Program-made: the position numbers and the translations under genes | Assembly (NCBI RefSeq): GCF_000004075.3 | Contig: NC_026656.2 | Span: 15,500,001 to 15,564,000 of the forward strand | DNA: 64,000 bases | Origin: Cucumis sativus | Lineage: Eukaryota; Streptophyta; Magnoliopsida; Cucurbitales; Cucurbitaceae | Direction of reading: 5' to 3' | Notes under the pieces: model-generated | Database searches by the model: none | Told to the model about the DNA's origin: nothing | The model's input: only the letters and a program-made list of their open reading frames with translations | In this document: positions 23,095 to 35,698 of the stretch, in pieces | How the letters are laid out: each line of letters begins with the position of its first letter | How positions within the stretch are numbered: the first letter of the stretch is position 1

Positions 23095-26000
23095 CTAGTT
23101 AAAGCTTGAAGAGCGGCTGCATCTGCCCTGCAAGTAGTCCTCTATGGAAATGCTTTGAATTCCACTGCCAACTGAAAGTGAGTCATCCTCCAAACCAAGC
23201 AACGCCAGGTTAAGGTGTGATTGGATGTTAGTAGGTAGAGGTTCTCCATCACTCGCATCCATTTCATCTGATTCATCGATTTGTTGTCTTGCCCATGTTG
23301 TTATTTCCTCGTCACCTTGGAGAAGTTTCAGTATCTGCAGTTTTTTTTAATAAAACAAATGAATGGGGGGAATGGAAAACGACATTGATGACACTGACAA
23401 GTACTGAAGAGGGAAGATGTTGAAGGGGTTGCGTATTTAGTAAACTTACCAGGCTGATTTGAGGGCGGAGTCTTGGTGCTCGTCTAATACAAAGGGTAGC
23501 GGCCAAAATCATTCGACCTATTTGATCGTGGTTGTAGTCACTGCCTAGGCTTGGATCAAGTAATTGTGAAACTTTGCCTTCTGTCAAAATTGGCTTTGCC
23601 TGTATTACATGCGTATGTTACATCAGTTCCATTGACATGTTTGAGCAAACATCAGAAAAATCAATTGCACAACTTGTAGGCGTACATTGTCCCGACCTCG
23701 ATTGCAATGGATGTTAATTGTAGAAAAATTGACACTTACCCACATAACAAGGCTTTCCTGCCCCTTGGGACAATTGTTGCTGATTGGTTTTCTGCCAGAA
23801 AGTAGTTCAAGGAGTACAACACCAAAAGCATAAACATCGATTTTGTCACTCACTTTGCCATGCATGAAATACTCAGGTGCCAAGTAACTGCCAGAAAGAA
23901 ATGAAGCATGCTCAAAACAACACATTATCAAATATTGTGTTAAAGTACATCGATAGAAATGAATAAAACAGCAACTACGTAAGACTTATGTAGCAGAGAA
24001 GAAACTACATACCCAAACGTTCCAGCTACATCAGTACAGGTGACTTGAAAGCACGATGATGCCCAACTAGCAAGCCCAAAATCGGAAAGCTGGAAGGGTA
24101 AATCATACTATAGTAATCAGATAGAGCAACATAACCTTTGAAAGATACTACATTAGGAAAAGGAACATGTCGTGAAACCTGTGGTTCAAAATTCTCTGAA
24201 AGCAAAATGTTAGAGGACTTCACATCCCGGTGTACCACAGGTTCCTCCCTGCAATTGTGCAGATAGTCTAGTGCCTCAGCAATGCCAACTGCAACCTTAA
24301 ATCTCTCTTGCCAACCAAATGAATTCATATCTTTCTTACAACCTTAAAGAAAGCAACCAGATGACAGTGAGAATATAGTTAACAAAAATCAAAGCAGTCT
24401 TTTTCAAAAATAGTATAGAATCTTTACCATGAAGATTTTCTTCCATACTTCCTCTTGAAAGAAAATCATAGACCAACAGCAAATTGTTGTCCTCCAAACA
24501 AAAACCTATTAAAGATATAATATTCTTATGACTTGAAGTTGCAATGATCCCAACTTCCTGTACAAACTCCTTTAGCACATTCTCAGATGGCTTCAAAATT
24601 TTGACAGCAATTTCCTTGCCATCAGGAAGAAGTCCTCGGTAAACATAGCTACTACCTCCTCTACCAACCAAATGCTCTAGAAGACACATACACAAATACT
24701 TGTTAGAGAATAATCCAATCCCAAAATAACGGGTATAGAAAGTTGAGAAAAAGATAGATACAAACCAGACATAAAATTAGACGTTGCAAACGAAAGTTCC
24801 TCATAAGTAAACACTCTGCAGGTGGATGAGTATTTATCCTTCAAATCCAATACCTCTTTGGGAAGGCTTTCCAAGATGTGGCTGGACCCATATGGCACAA
24901 TTGCACCACACTCTCCGTCAATGGTGAAACCCTGATCCTGGTCAGAACAGTTCGGTTTCTGATCTGGATAAACCAAAGCGGAGGATGACTGGAAGTTAGG
25001 TATGTGCAATACACCTTGGAAGACAGAAAACTTCTTTGAAGATTTCTCTGCCTGGTGCTTGGACAAAAATATCCGTCTTAGAAGCGGCCAACTTGATTTC
25101 CAATGGGACGATTCTCGACACACAATGGAATTTGACTTCAAATTTTCCCGAGGCTTATGAAACGGTACCAAAGCCAATGAATTCCCCACATCATTGTCCT
25201 CAGGTAACTCATCCACCAAATCAATTCCCGAATCGTTCCGTTCAAGCGAAGATGGAGCACCCTCAACACAGTCCCTCTCTGTTTTATCATTACAACCAGA
25301 GTCAGATTTCTGTAAGCAACGATGACTATCGATAAAATTTGAAGCCAACCCAACAGCTGTTGTTTCATTAGTTACTTCTACAATGGCAGCAAAATTCTTG
25401 TCCCCATCCTTGTCTGCTCAGTTAGGCAAAAGAAAAAAGGGAGGGAAATCATGACCTAAGCACAAAACAGACACACAGCCTAAAAGCAACATAAAAGCAA
25501 AAAAGAAAAAAAAGGAGAAATAATTCCAACCTGGAGACTGGCCTTTATTTGGGAAAGTCGCCAATCTCTGGAAAATAACTTTGCCATTATTAACAGCTAA
25601 AACAGTGAATCTGCTCGACAATTTTCTAGCGCAGTACTTAGCAACCGAGGCCGAAGAACGGATTCTATGGTGCGTTTTAGAAGTACCAAGAATTAGAGAA
25701 GCCTCCTCGTAAGAATTCACTTCCCGTCTAATGACTTTCCTAACCGGCGAGCCTCGGCAGACCTTGAGCTTCAATTCAACCTAAACACAAACAACAAATC
25801 CACGCTAAAATTCACAGCAAAAGCCAAGAGATTACTCTCGAATCACAAATATTCTTACCTGTTTCAGGTTGCAGAATCCTTCATAAGCGGACAGCACAGA
25901 GTCAAACGACTTTACAAGAGAAAGCAAAGTAGATTTCCCTTCAGGAACTATAACAAAATACCCAAGAAAAACAAAAACAAAAACTCCAGACTCAGAAAAG

Positions 26001-26217
26001 AAACAAAAAACAAAACGCAAAGCAGGGAATGAAGCGAGAGAAACAAAGAATTACCAGCAGCAGAATCAAGGACATGAAGAGCAATGACAGAATCCCCAGG
26101 CTGAGCGACTTTAACAAGCGCCCAAGTGAGCAATTCCCGACTGTGGGAATCCATTTTGACCCCGACGACGACGACAGAACCGCCGGGGGGAGCGGCGGGG
26201 TCGGGGAGGAGCAACAT
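23095..26217 (-). CDS. Receptor-like cytoplasmic kinase with N-terminal USP-like domain
   Basis: Ser/Thr kinase without a transmembrane segment, fused to an adenine-nucleotide alpha-hydrolase (universal stress protein)-like domain. This is the architecture of Arabidopsis At1g77280/At5g63940-type kinases. Ten exons: 26217-26055, 25947-25859, 25780-25531, 25413-24766, 24676-24428, 24342-24179, 24089-24013, 23887-23740, 23599-23450, 23334-23095, giving 725 aa. The USP-like part (~14-165) has [19 protein letters not shown] and ends in [18 protein letters not shown] polar linker follows. In the kinase domain the Gly loop [11 protein letters not shown] is at 388-398, the catalytic Lys at 409, HRD at 504-506, DFG at 524-526 and APE at 550-552. 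All invariant residues are present, so it should be active. The C-terminus is a Ser-rich tail. Substrate unknown. Confidence 0.92.
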
Positions 26218-29200
26218 GGAGGGGCAGGGGCAGTGGCGTGGGAAATGGGTAGGGTCTCAGAAGGAGGGAAAAAATTTAGGCGCGAGAGAAGCCATTAGAG
26301 AAATGTGAAAAAAGCTTAAAAAGCATAAGTAGTGGAAAAGGAAAGAAGCGAATCATGGGGAAGAGAAATCGAGGTTAGTGGTAACTGTATTGGAAATGCC
26401 ATGGGTTTTTTTCCTCTGCTTCATTAATATATGTATATATTTTATCTTTCCTCTTCCATTCTCATCTTCACCGTCCGATTGACCTACTTTTTCCTTTTTC
26501 CTTTTTCCTTTTCTTCCACATGTTTTATTGTTTTTCTACCTTATCTTTTATTGCTTATTTTATCATCCCATATTTTTCTCTCTCTTTTCTTTAAACTCAA
26601 AATACCATTTTTATTCTTCCCACAATTTTCATTTACAAAATTAAATTTAAGATTTATTCAAAATATTTTGATTAAAATTAAACAATTATAATTCCATTTT
26701 TTTGTCGTTGATTTGGATTTTTTTCCAAATCCACACCAATCAAATGTCATTTTATCTCTAATCGATCATTTTTTATTTAATCGATTTTGATCGGTCGATT
26801 CAATTGTTGGATCTTTTGTTTACATTCCTACTTAATGAAAAAAACATCACATCATGCATTTAAGTTGGACTATTTTTTTAAAATAAAGTTATGAGATTGG
26901 ATAGAAGTGATGAAAAGAAATATTAAATAATCATAAAAAGTAACGAGACAACCAAAGTATGAATATTTCAAATTTAATTATTTGGACATGTCTTAATCCT
27001 TTTTGTTATTGACGATTAAGCCAATTATATATTTTTCTTTTCTTTTCTAAAAATACCATAACAAATAATATATATATGTATATATATTATTTTGTTAAGT
27101 TATTAAATATAATTTAATTTTGAATTTAAATTATTTTAAAATGATATCCAAATAATTAAGTCATCTTACATTATTTTTGAAAAAAAATTGATAAAACATT
27201 TTAAATTTGAAAATGTCTTCATAAATTATGAGTACTATTAATTATATAGGGAATTGTATTAATTATTATTCCTTCTTTCCAAAATTTTTGTACTTTAATC
27301 TAAATTTGGATTATCTTGAATATGAAGTTTTTACAATGCTACCTATCCAAAAATAAATCAATATAAAAATAGAAAGAACTGAAATGATGGTTATATTTCT
27401 CAAAACAACACCATATATATATATGTGTATGTGTGTGAAATAAAAAGAGCATTGATGTTAAATTGATTGATTATTAAATGCATCCATATATGTGACAGTT
27501 AATTCATAATAATTGAAATTGATATGTACTACATTTTACTTAATATTTGTATATGTTTTACATTTGTTTCACTCTCAACTTGAAAAGAAACTATGGAATG
27601 ATGACATGTGTGGCTCCTCAAAGTTATCGATATAAATACAAGTAATTATTCTATTTATTTATGAGTGTATTTTTCTTCCAAATTCGAATTTGCGTTTATG
27701 ATCATCATACAGTTTCTAACATAGTTTTTCTTTGTTAATGACCAACAGATAATATGGATTAAGATATCGTTGATTTTGATCAGTTGAATATTGATGGTCC
27801 ATCAGATGTAGGAGGAACGTTTTCTTGAGTTTGAAATAAGTTCTCGGCATGTATGGTGGTTTTAGCAGAGGAATGTGGTTGAAAGGAATCTAAGGAAGGA
27901 GAAGTCACTCGAGAGAGAAAATATGTTGGAATCATTTTTATAAATAACTTTCTAGCTTTATCAAGTGGTTGCCCAATGACACACACAAACGCTCAAAACA
28001 CCTTTTAAGAAAATCAAATCAAATTTAAAAGTATAATGTCCAAAATATTATCTAAAACATAGGTATTGTTTGAGACTCGTTATATATATTAAAAGAAAAA
28101 AGTATTCTAATTTAAAAAAGCATGTTCTATAATTATGGTATTAAATTTTCATTAACATAACATATCACCATTTTCATAAATATTTTTACACTTAATTATT
28201 ATAAGCTCAAATTTACTACTTTTTATTGAATATAATATAAATACTTTTAAATTTTTTTTGAATATTTTTATAAAAAATATAGTATTAACTTAATTTTGGT
28301 GTGAATAAAGATGAACATTCTGCATGAAAACAAAAAAGAAAGGCAATAATATTAAAATGCACCGAAATGATGAAAGAGGAACTTTTGAATGTTGGCATGT
28401 AATTATGAATATAACATAAGAACATGATTGCAATGCACTCCTCAATATTTTTGGTCATCTAAACTTATATTTAATTATTGTGTTTCACTTTCTAACGTGA
28501 ATCTGCCAGAATTTGTCTACCATACCTTTTATTTTTATTGGTTAAACTATTAAAAGAAATTTAGATTATTGGATAAATTATAAAAATTTTAGGATTATAT
28601 TGACCCATCAACCTTTTCCATTACGACCCTTTTTTTAGAAAAAAATTCTTTCTATATTTAAAATTTGAACCTTATTTTATTTCATTTTTAAAAAAAAGAT
28701 AAAATAGTTTGTGGTTCCCAAAATTTCAGCCGTCGAATTGGGAAAAAGAAAAAGTAACAAAAAGCAAAGGAAAAGAGAGAGTTGGAATTGACTCACAATC
28801 TTTTGTTTCTTTGGAATTTGCACTACAAAGGAAAAACCAAATATATATTTCTTTTGTTTTCTTTTTTGTTCTTTTTCAAATATAAATATAAACATAGTTT
28901 TTTTTTTAAAAAAGCTCAATGTCAATAGAACACTTTATTGATTACATAACTTTATTAAAAAATCATATATAGTTGTAACTTTGTTATCTACAAGTTGGCT
29001 TTTACACCTGAAGACACAAATAGTTAAAAACTTCATTGGAATATAACAAATTCTTTGAATGCCTTTTTTTTTTTTTTTTGTAATAGATAATTTTAAAATG
29101 ATATGATTGTACCCTTATGTAAAATTTGTATATGTATTGGGTGAAGTTCATAATTGAAACATGTCTTATTTACTAAGCTAGAAGAATCAAATGTGCATAG

Positions 29201-29693
29201 TTATTTTAGTTTGGTTCGTCTCCAAATCGCAACGTAACAAACATTACGATGATGATGACCTATGAAAGAGACGATGATAGGGAATTGAAGATGGGGTTGG
29301 AGGAAGGGTGTGTTGGATAATTTGGGAGTGGTGGTGAAGGTGGAAGAATAAAGGTGTGGTAAGGTAACATATTATATTCGGACGTGACATTATATTGAAT
29401 AATGTATATCAAAACATAAAAAAGGGGTATGAGAATTTTTCATGTTCTTAGTTAAATTTAGGTGCAATAAATGCATATGGACATGTGGGTCTGTCTCCCA
29501 TTCATTAATAATATATATAATTGTGGACCCTAATTTCCCCTTTCGAATTCTTTCTCCTAAAATATATATATATATTAATGTGTTCCCTCCGGCCTTCATC
29601 TTAATACTCCAATTTCCATACGCAACACCAAACCTCATTTTCAACCTTTTCTTCTCTTTTCTTTCCAAAATATTTTACATTTTTCTTTTGCTC

Positions 29694-29762
<69 letters not shown>

Positions 29763-30010
29763 GTATATGTTTATATATTCACCAATAACTATATTTCGGT
29801 GGATATGTTATGGTTCTAAATGTGTGGTGGGAGTAACAATGTTAGGTTTGGCTTAGTTGACAAACTAAATTGACGTTTGACAAGAACTTTCTTTTCGAAT
29901 ACAAAAAAATTAAAGTTAGGAGAGAGATATGAATGAATCGATATCACATATGAATGAAAGTAATGTTAAAAAAGACTTAAAAGAATTAAAAGTTAATACT
30001 TATATCAACA
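26218..30010. other. Gene-poor AT-rich spacer
   Basis: The first ~200 bases are the promoter/leader of the kinase gene. The remainder is AT-rich, with small (TA)n tracts (near 27,068 and 27,414) and many short low-complexity open frames. A stretch at 27,780-28,010 has slightly higher GC and a 68-codon minus-strand frame with no recognisable motif. No supported gene. Confidence 0.5.
29700..29756. repeat. (TA)n microsatellite
   Basis: About 28 TA units, followed by imperfect tatg units to ~29,775. A plus-strand open frame running through it encodes an Ile/Tyr repeat and is an artefact. Confidence 0.95.
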
Positions 30011-30237
30011 GGGTGCACCTTTCGGTGGCTCGATCATAGAACTTCAAAGTTAGACGTGTTTAGCTTGGAGTAATTTTATAATGGGTGACCTCCTGAAAAT
30101 TTTTCTAAAGTGCATATGAGTGAGAACAAAGTATACTGAAAGGACCCATGTTGGTTTGTGGAGAGAGATTTCACTCTAATAAGTAAGAATAGTAAAGGTG
30201 ATGCTGCCAAGCCGAATCTTGGGCCTGAGGCGTTACA
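30011..30237 (+). mobile_element. Cassandra-type TRIM LTR fragment with 5S rRNA-like sequence
   Basis: Positions 30,011 to ~30,110 follow the plant 5S rRNA gene: gggtgc, cgatcata, then aacttcaaagttagacgtg (box A region), and atgggtgacctcctg at 30,081-30,095 (the 5S C-box). The 3' part continues through gccgaatcttgggcctgagg and ends in gcgttaca, the usual Cassandra LTR terminus. Cassandra elements are terminal-repeat retrotransposons in miniature that carry a 5S-derived Pol III promoter in each LTR. The TGT... 5' terminus is missing, so this is a truncated LTR rather than a functional 5S gene. Confidence 0.8.
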
Positions 30238-33200
30238 CTGTTCATTACAAATTATGAACTACATACATATAATTGTCTGTTGATTCTATTATATATATAA
30301 AGATTATAATCGTACTCATGTACTTGGTGCTTCAAATCCATCATTTAAATAGTTTCACAATGAAGTTACTTGCTTTCTAAGTATTACAAGTGAACAATTA
30401 AATAAACCTCGACCCGGCAAATCATAGAAACTAAACTTATTTTTTGGAAACTTAAGCACTCTTCACGAAAATGTTCCAAAAAAAACTTATTGCTCTTACC
30501 ATAGGAATAAGCACAAAAATATGAGAGAAATGAAAAGAATCAATAGAAAAATAGAAAAACACAATAATTTACTTGAACAAACTCAAAACTATAACAAAAA
30601 TCACGGCCCACGAGAAATATAAATCTATCACATAATAATAGTTCTATAAGTTTAATTCAAGCAATAACTTGAAACCCAAAAACATGTGTTCGAAAACTTT
30701 CAAACTTCAACAATACTTAAAAGTCAAGAAATTAACACTCTCAAAAGTTCGACTAGTCCAAAAATTCTAAAGCTCAAACAATTTTAATCACATTAAATAT
30801 ATATTCGAATTGTCCAAACGACTTATAGCTTCAACATAACGTGTGTTTACAACAAATACGTTGTTAAAAGTATTTTATTCATTGAAATATGAATGAAATA
30901 GTCAACAAATTTATTATTATCTATTTTGTTGAGAACACTACTAAATACTAATACATATAAAGTGATTTGTATTTGAATTCAATTTTACTCACTTTAATTT
31001 CTTCTAGAAACAAACTCTACTTTTCAATCTCTATTTGCATATAGTTGGGTTTGCATTTAATGTTATTGACCATTCCCTCTCTCTCATGGGATGGAAAATG
31101 ATTTTTGTGAAAGTACTGATTGAATATTTCTCTATTAAACAAGAACCGGTCAGACGTGTATACTTTCTAATTAAGAATAAAATCGTTTATGAGATTATCT
31201 ATAAGACGTTTTCATGCAAAAGAAATAACAAAATCATAAAATTCATCCAAATAAGCACATATAGATCGATTTAGAATGATATTTAAAGATAGAGTATAAG
31301 ACAATTCAGATTCTACCGTTGGTCACCTTGTCAAATAGATTTCATATATGATGTCATTATTGATTTAGCATGACCTCCTAATTACAAATTCTTGTCTCGA
31401 TATTCAGACGAGATTCAACTTTTAGTAGATCCTCTGCTGCAATATAGTATGATTGTGTGGATTACAAAATTGTTTCCCATTGTTTTTAGTTTTTGTTATC
31501 TTTGTATTTTAAATCAAAAGACAAAGTGTATATATATATATACACTCCAAGTCGGTAGGGCATCCAATTTATTATTTGTCCAATTATTTTAAATTTTTTC
31601 TTCAAAATTTATATATGTTGTTTCATATATATATATATATATAGATTTAATATAAGAGAGAGATTGATTTGGAGCATGTGTTCCACCATGTGCCCATATA
31701 TATTCTTATAGAGACTTTTGTGACAAATATGAAATCCCAATCAATTAATAACATATGATATATATGTGTACTTTCTTCCCCCCACAAAATTAGGGTAGCT
31801 GTATGACTTTAATTTTAGCCCTTTCATGTGATATTTTCCTCACAAAATGAGGTCCAAAAACTTTGGTTTTAAATTAATGTGACTTTATCGCATGCATGGT
31901 TTAATAAAGATTACTTTAAATTGTCTATCTCTAGTTTATATATGAGTTTTTGAGATCAATGAATATTATGATTATAACGTTCATTTTTATCTCGTTGATA
32001 TTTTAATCTCATTCATTTTGAAGAAGATTTAGCGACATGTTTGAGAGTGGTTTTAGAAAAGAAAAAGAAAACTTTGGAAATGTTTTCATAAACTTGAAAG
32101 TAAAAAAAAAAAAAAAAAATTCATGGGCTAAAGAAGAAATATATCATGTGTAAAGTGTATACAAAAAGTGTGTACAAAGGAATAATAGATTGATGGGATG
32201 AGACCAATTTACACACAAGAATCATTCAAACTTCAAACATGGTCCGATCACCACATAAAAAACGTTAAGTTAGACGATCTAGTAGTCAAAAGTTCGGACT
32301 TCTCGCTCAAATAAAAAAGTAAATATAAATTTGATAATTGTAGCAACAATTGTTTTATCACGAGGTCATAAGTCAAACATCTAACATTCAATGATAAAAG
32401 AAGATCGATACAATCATCCAATTTTAATTTAAATATCCAACCAAAGGAAAGAATAAACAAAGTAAATATAAATTTGATAATTAGATTAATAGGAAATAAG
32501 GTTTTAGGGAATTTGATATCAGTAATTAGTCATATAAATGAAAGTGAATAAGGTAACTAATAATATGAAGGAATCCTTCAAACTTGAAGATTGGTTAAAG
32601 GATCATATTAACCATAACATATCCATCCACAAAACTCTAAAGTGGAGAATCACTCAACGAAAACATTATGATAAATATAATAATGAACACATGAGAAAAA
32701 GAGTGACAACTCAGAAGGTCGAAGAATTTGAAGATGGTCGATGAAGAAAGGGACTTCAAAGCAGTCAAATTCAAGTGTAGGAATTGAGGAGCAAAATATA
32801 ATTGGTTTAAACAATTTGATCCAATGGTCAAGAATAATGTGTACAATAAGTCCATTGAAAAATGAGAATATGAAAGAGAATCATTTAGACTTGAAAGTTG
32901 GTTCAATGACCAAACAAGTAATGTCAAATTAGTCATTGTCTAAATAATTCAAAATTCATCTAATAATTATGGAGCAAACAAACAAATCAAAACAAATGAG
33001 AAAATAGAAATGGCTTTTACAATAAAAGCTAAATAATTTGAAATTTCTCAATTTAATCTATGCTCATTTTAATATTCTTGTAGTTCTTTTTAACCTTTTT
33101 GTTTAAAAAATACCACGATTATTAAAAGTTTAATTAATACTCTTTAAAAATAAAATAAAATTCAACAATAAGTTTAAAAGAGGGTAACATGAAATATATA

Positions 33201-34339
33201 TATATATATATATATATAGTGAGAATATAATGTTCTTCCCCTTGAACAAGTGAGGCATTTTCATGTGCCTAATTAGAAATTAATACACAATTACATCTCT
33301 CTCTAAGTATCAACAATAAGAATAATAACAACAAAAATCACATCTGTCATATGTCCCTCTAATGGGAGAGTCAAACAATGAACAATTGCGGGATTTGATG
33401 AAAAATATGAAATATAATTTTGTAATGGATTTATTGCCTGGATTTATTAAATCAATTACGATCTCAACTGCTAAAAGTGTGTATTTTCTATGTATAAAAG
33501 TGTAAAAGTGATTAGGTGAAATGATCTAAAAGAAAAAGTAAAAGGCATTTTTTTAATTAAAAAAATACGCAAAAGATATTAGATTTAGGAAACAATGTCG
33601 AGCAAATACGTCATTAAAATCAACATTAAAAATTTTAAAACATAGAACAGCAATGCGATGTAAAGATATATCACTGTTTCTTAGTTAAAAGATTATAGGA
33701 CTAGAGGTCAAACCATACCTTACATTTAAGTAGTGTTTTATGCATTAAAATATGCTCGAATTGGCTGAAAGCTTTTAACTCCTAGATGATTGATTATTGA
33801 ATCATGTTTTTCTAGTATGACTCCTCGTTAAATTGTAAAATTCTTTTTTCTAAGTTCAACAAAGAGTTTGAGAGAATCGAACCTTTGACTTCTTGGATCT
33901 AACTCTCACTAATCAAACTATCAAGACTGTTATTTTGAAAGTTCGTCTTAAAAAAAAAAAGTCAGAAATGAATACATGGGTAGGAAAAAAAAAAGAAAGA
34001 CCTACACCCTTATATGAAATAGTAAAATAGATAAACTATTAGAATTGAAATGCAGAGAAATGTATCCATAGATGAAATGTCAACAAAAATGGAGAAACGA
34101 AATGAAATAACATGAAATATTGTTTGTTTATTTTATTTTTGGAAAAAAAAAAGATCAGATAAGAAAATAATCTAAAATTGTGAGCAGTTCAGTTTCCAGA
34201 GAGCTCGTGCTATTACTAACATAACAATGAAGAAATCAATTCCCCAAAAGTAAATTGGGAAAGCATATAAAATAGATTCTGTACTGATAAATATGAAAGA
34301 GTTGTAATATTGAAACAGAGACCTGAAGTGAAGTTATTG
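30238..34339. other. Gene-poor AT-rich spacer upstream/downstream of SRT2
   Basis: No supported gene. The stretch contains (TA)n tracts near 31,532, 31,627 and 33,197, long A/T runs, and degenerate repeats. Short open frames (for example 32,538-32,744) lack recognisable domains. Confidence 0.5.
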
Positions 34340-35667
34340 TTATTGGACAGAAGGTATGCTGAGGGAACCTATATGAAGCACTCTGGGCAGTATCTGTAAG
34401 AAATGGAAAACAAAATTATAGGGAATAGCAAACACAAAGAGGTCCATTTTTCAAAGAAAGAGCTAAGACTAATGTACCTCACCCAACCTAGCGTTGATTT
34501 TCATTGATACAAAGTCATCAGCTCTTGTTACACCTACATTTACAATTCCAGTAGCAGCACCTGCCTCGTGAGCAGCTCTGGGACATTCAATATCACAAGT
34601 TAGAGCAGCTCCAAACATGAAACACAATAAATTGAACCTAGACTTGACTCGATCCAAAAAGTTGCAACTCTTTACTTTTTTAATATACTTATTATCAATA
34701 TTCTAGCTTACCTAAGTTCAGATATTAGCTTGATGGGGCATAGTTTCAATTTGGATCCTATGATCTTAGGAGGTTTGGGTTCCCTTGTTTACAGCCCCAA
34801 GTATAATAGTTGGTGTTTCCAACTATTATAACCAATGATAAATTAGATACTATTATTTCAAATCCCTATTTGTTATGGTGTTCATTCTTTGTTACAATTA
34901 TTACTATTTCCTAGGTAGATTAAAATAGTTTGCACCTCAAACTCAAACTATCACGTCCATACTAAAATAACATGCACCTCAAACAAAAACTATCACAACC
35001 TACAAACTATTATAACCATCAGATATAAGAACCAACTCAGCACTCCAAATGCCCCCTTAAAAGTTTCAATTTGGATCCTAGAATCTTAAAAGTTGGTCCT
35101 TAAGATTGAAAATTAGTTCAGATTTAGTCCTTCCATAGTTTTTTTTTTTCTTTTTTCGTTTCAAACTTCACCAACTATAAACCAACGGGACGGGATTCTA
35201 TGAAGATAATTTCTACTTGTCTATTTTCCATTCCATTCCATTCAAATCTTTTTCTTATGATAAAGAGAGCAAAGAAAGCACCTCACTAGACGATAAGCAG
35301 ACATGGTCATCACAGATGACCCCAATACGAGGAAAGCATCACAATTTTTAGCAGCTTCCATCGCCTTATTAGCTCTATCCTTTGGTACATTATCACCAAA
35401 GAATACGACCTTCAAATTAATTGGGAAAATAAAAAACACACAACATTAGCAAGTAATTTAATCATATGAATATACCATTCTAAACACAAAAATTTCATTG
35501 AAATGGAGAAAAGAAAAGGGAGGTGAAGTGAGGAATAAAGACTATGTACAAGTTTTTACCAAAGAATTTTTTACTGTCCAAATACGTGCACTTGAAATAA
35601 CCACGAAACATTGACAAATGAGAAATATTTGCCACTAAAACTCAGTGGATTTAGTATGAAGGAAAGT

Positions 35668-35698
<31 letters not shown>

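Noticed and set aside
27780-27986. 68-codon minus-strand ORF in the gene-poor spacer
   Set aside because: No recognisable motif, no splice partners, and no compositional support beyond slightly higher GC.
29442-29819. 125-codon plus-strand ORF with long Ile/Tyr repeat
   Set aside because: It is the translation of a (TA)n microsatellite; there is no coding context.
30011-30110. Candidate functional 5S rRNA gene
   Set aside because: The 5S-like sequence is too divergent (missing central bases, altered loop regions) and embedded in an LTR-type context; better explained as a Cassandra fragment.
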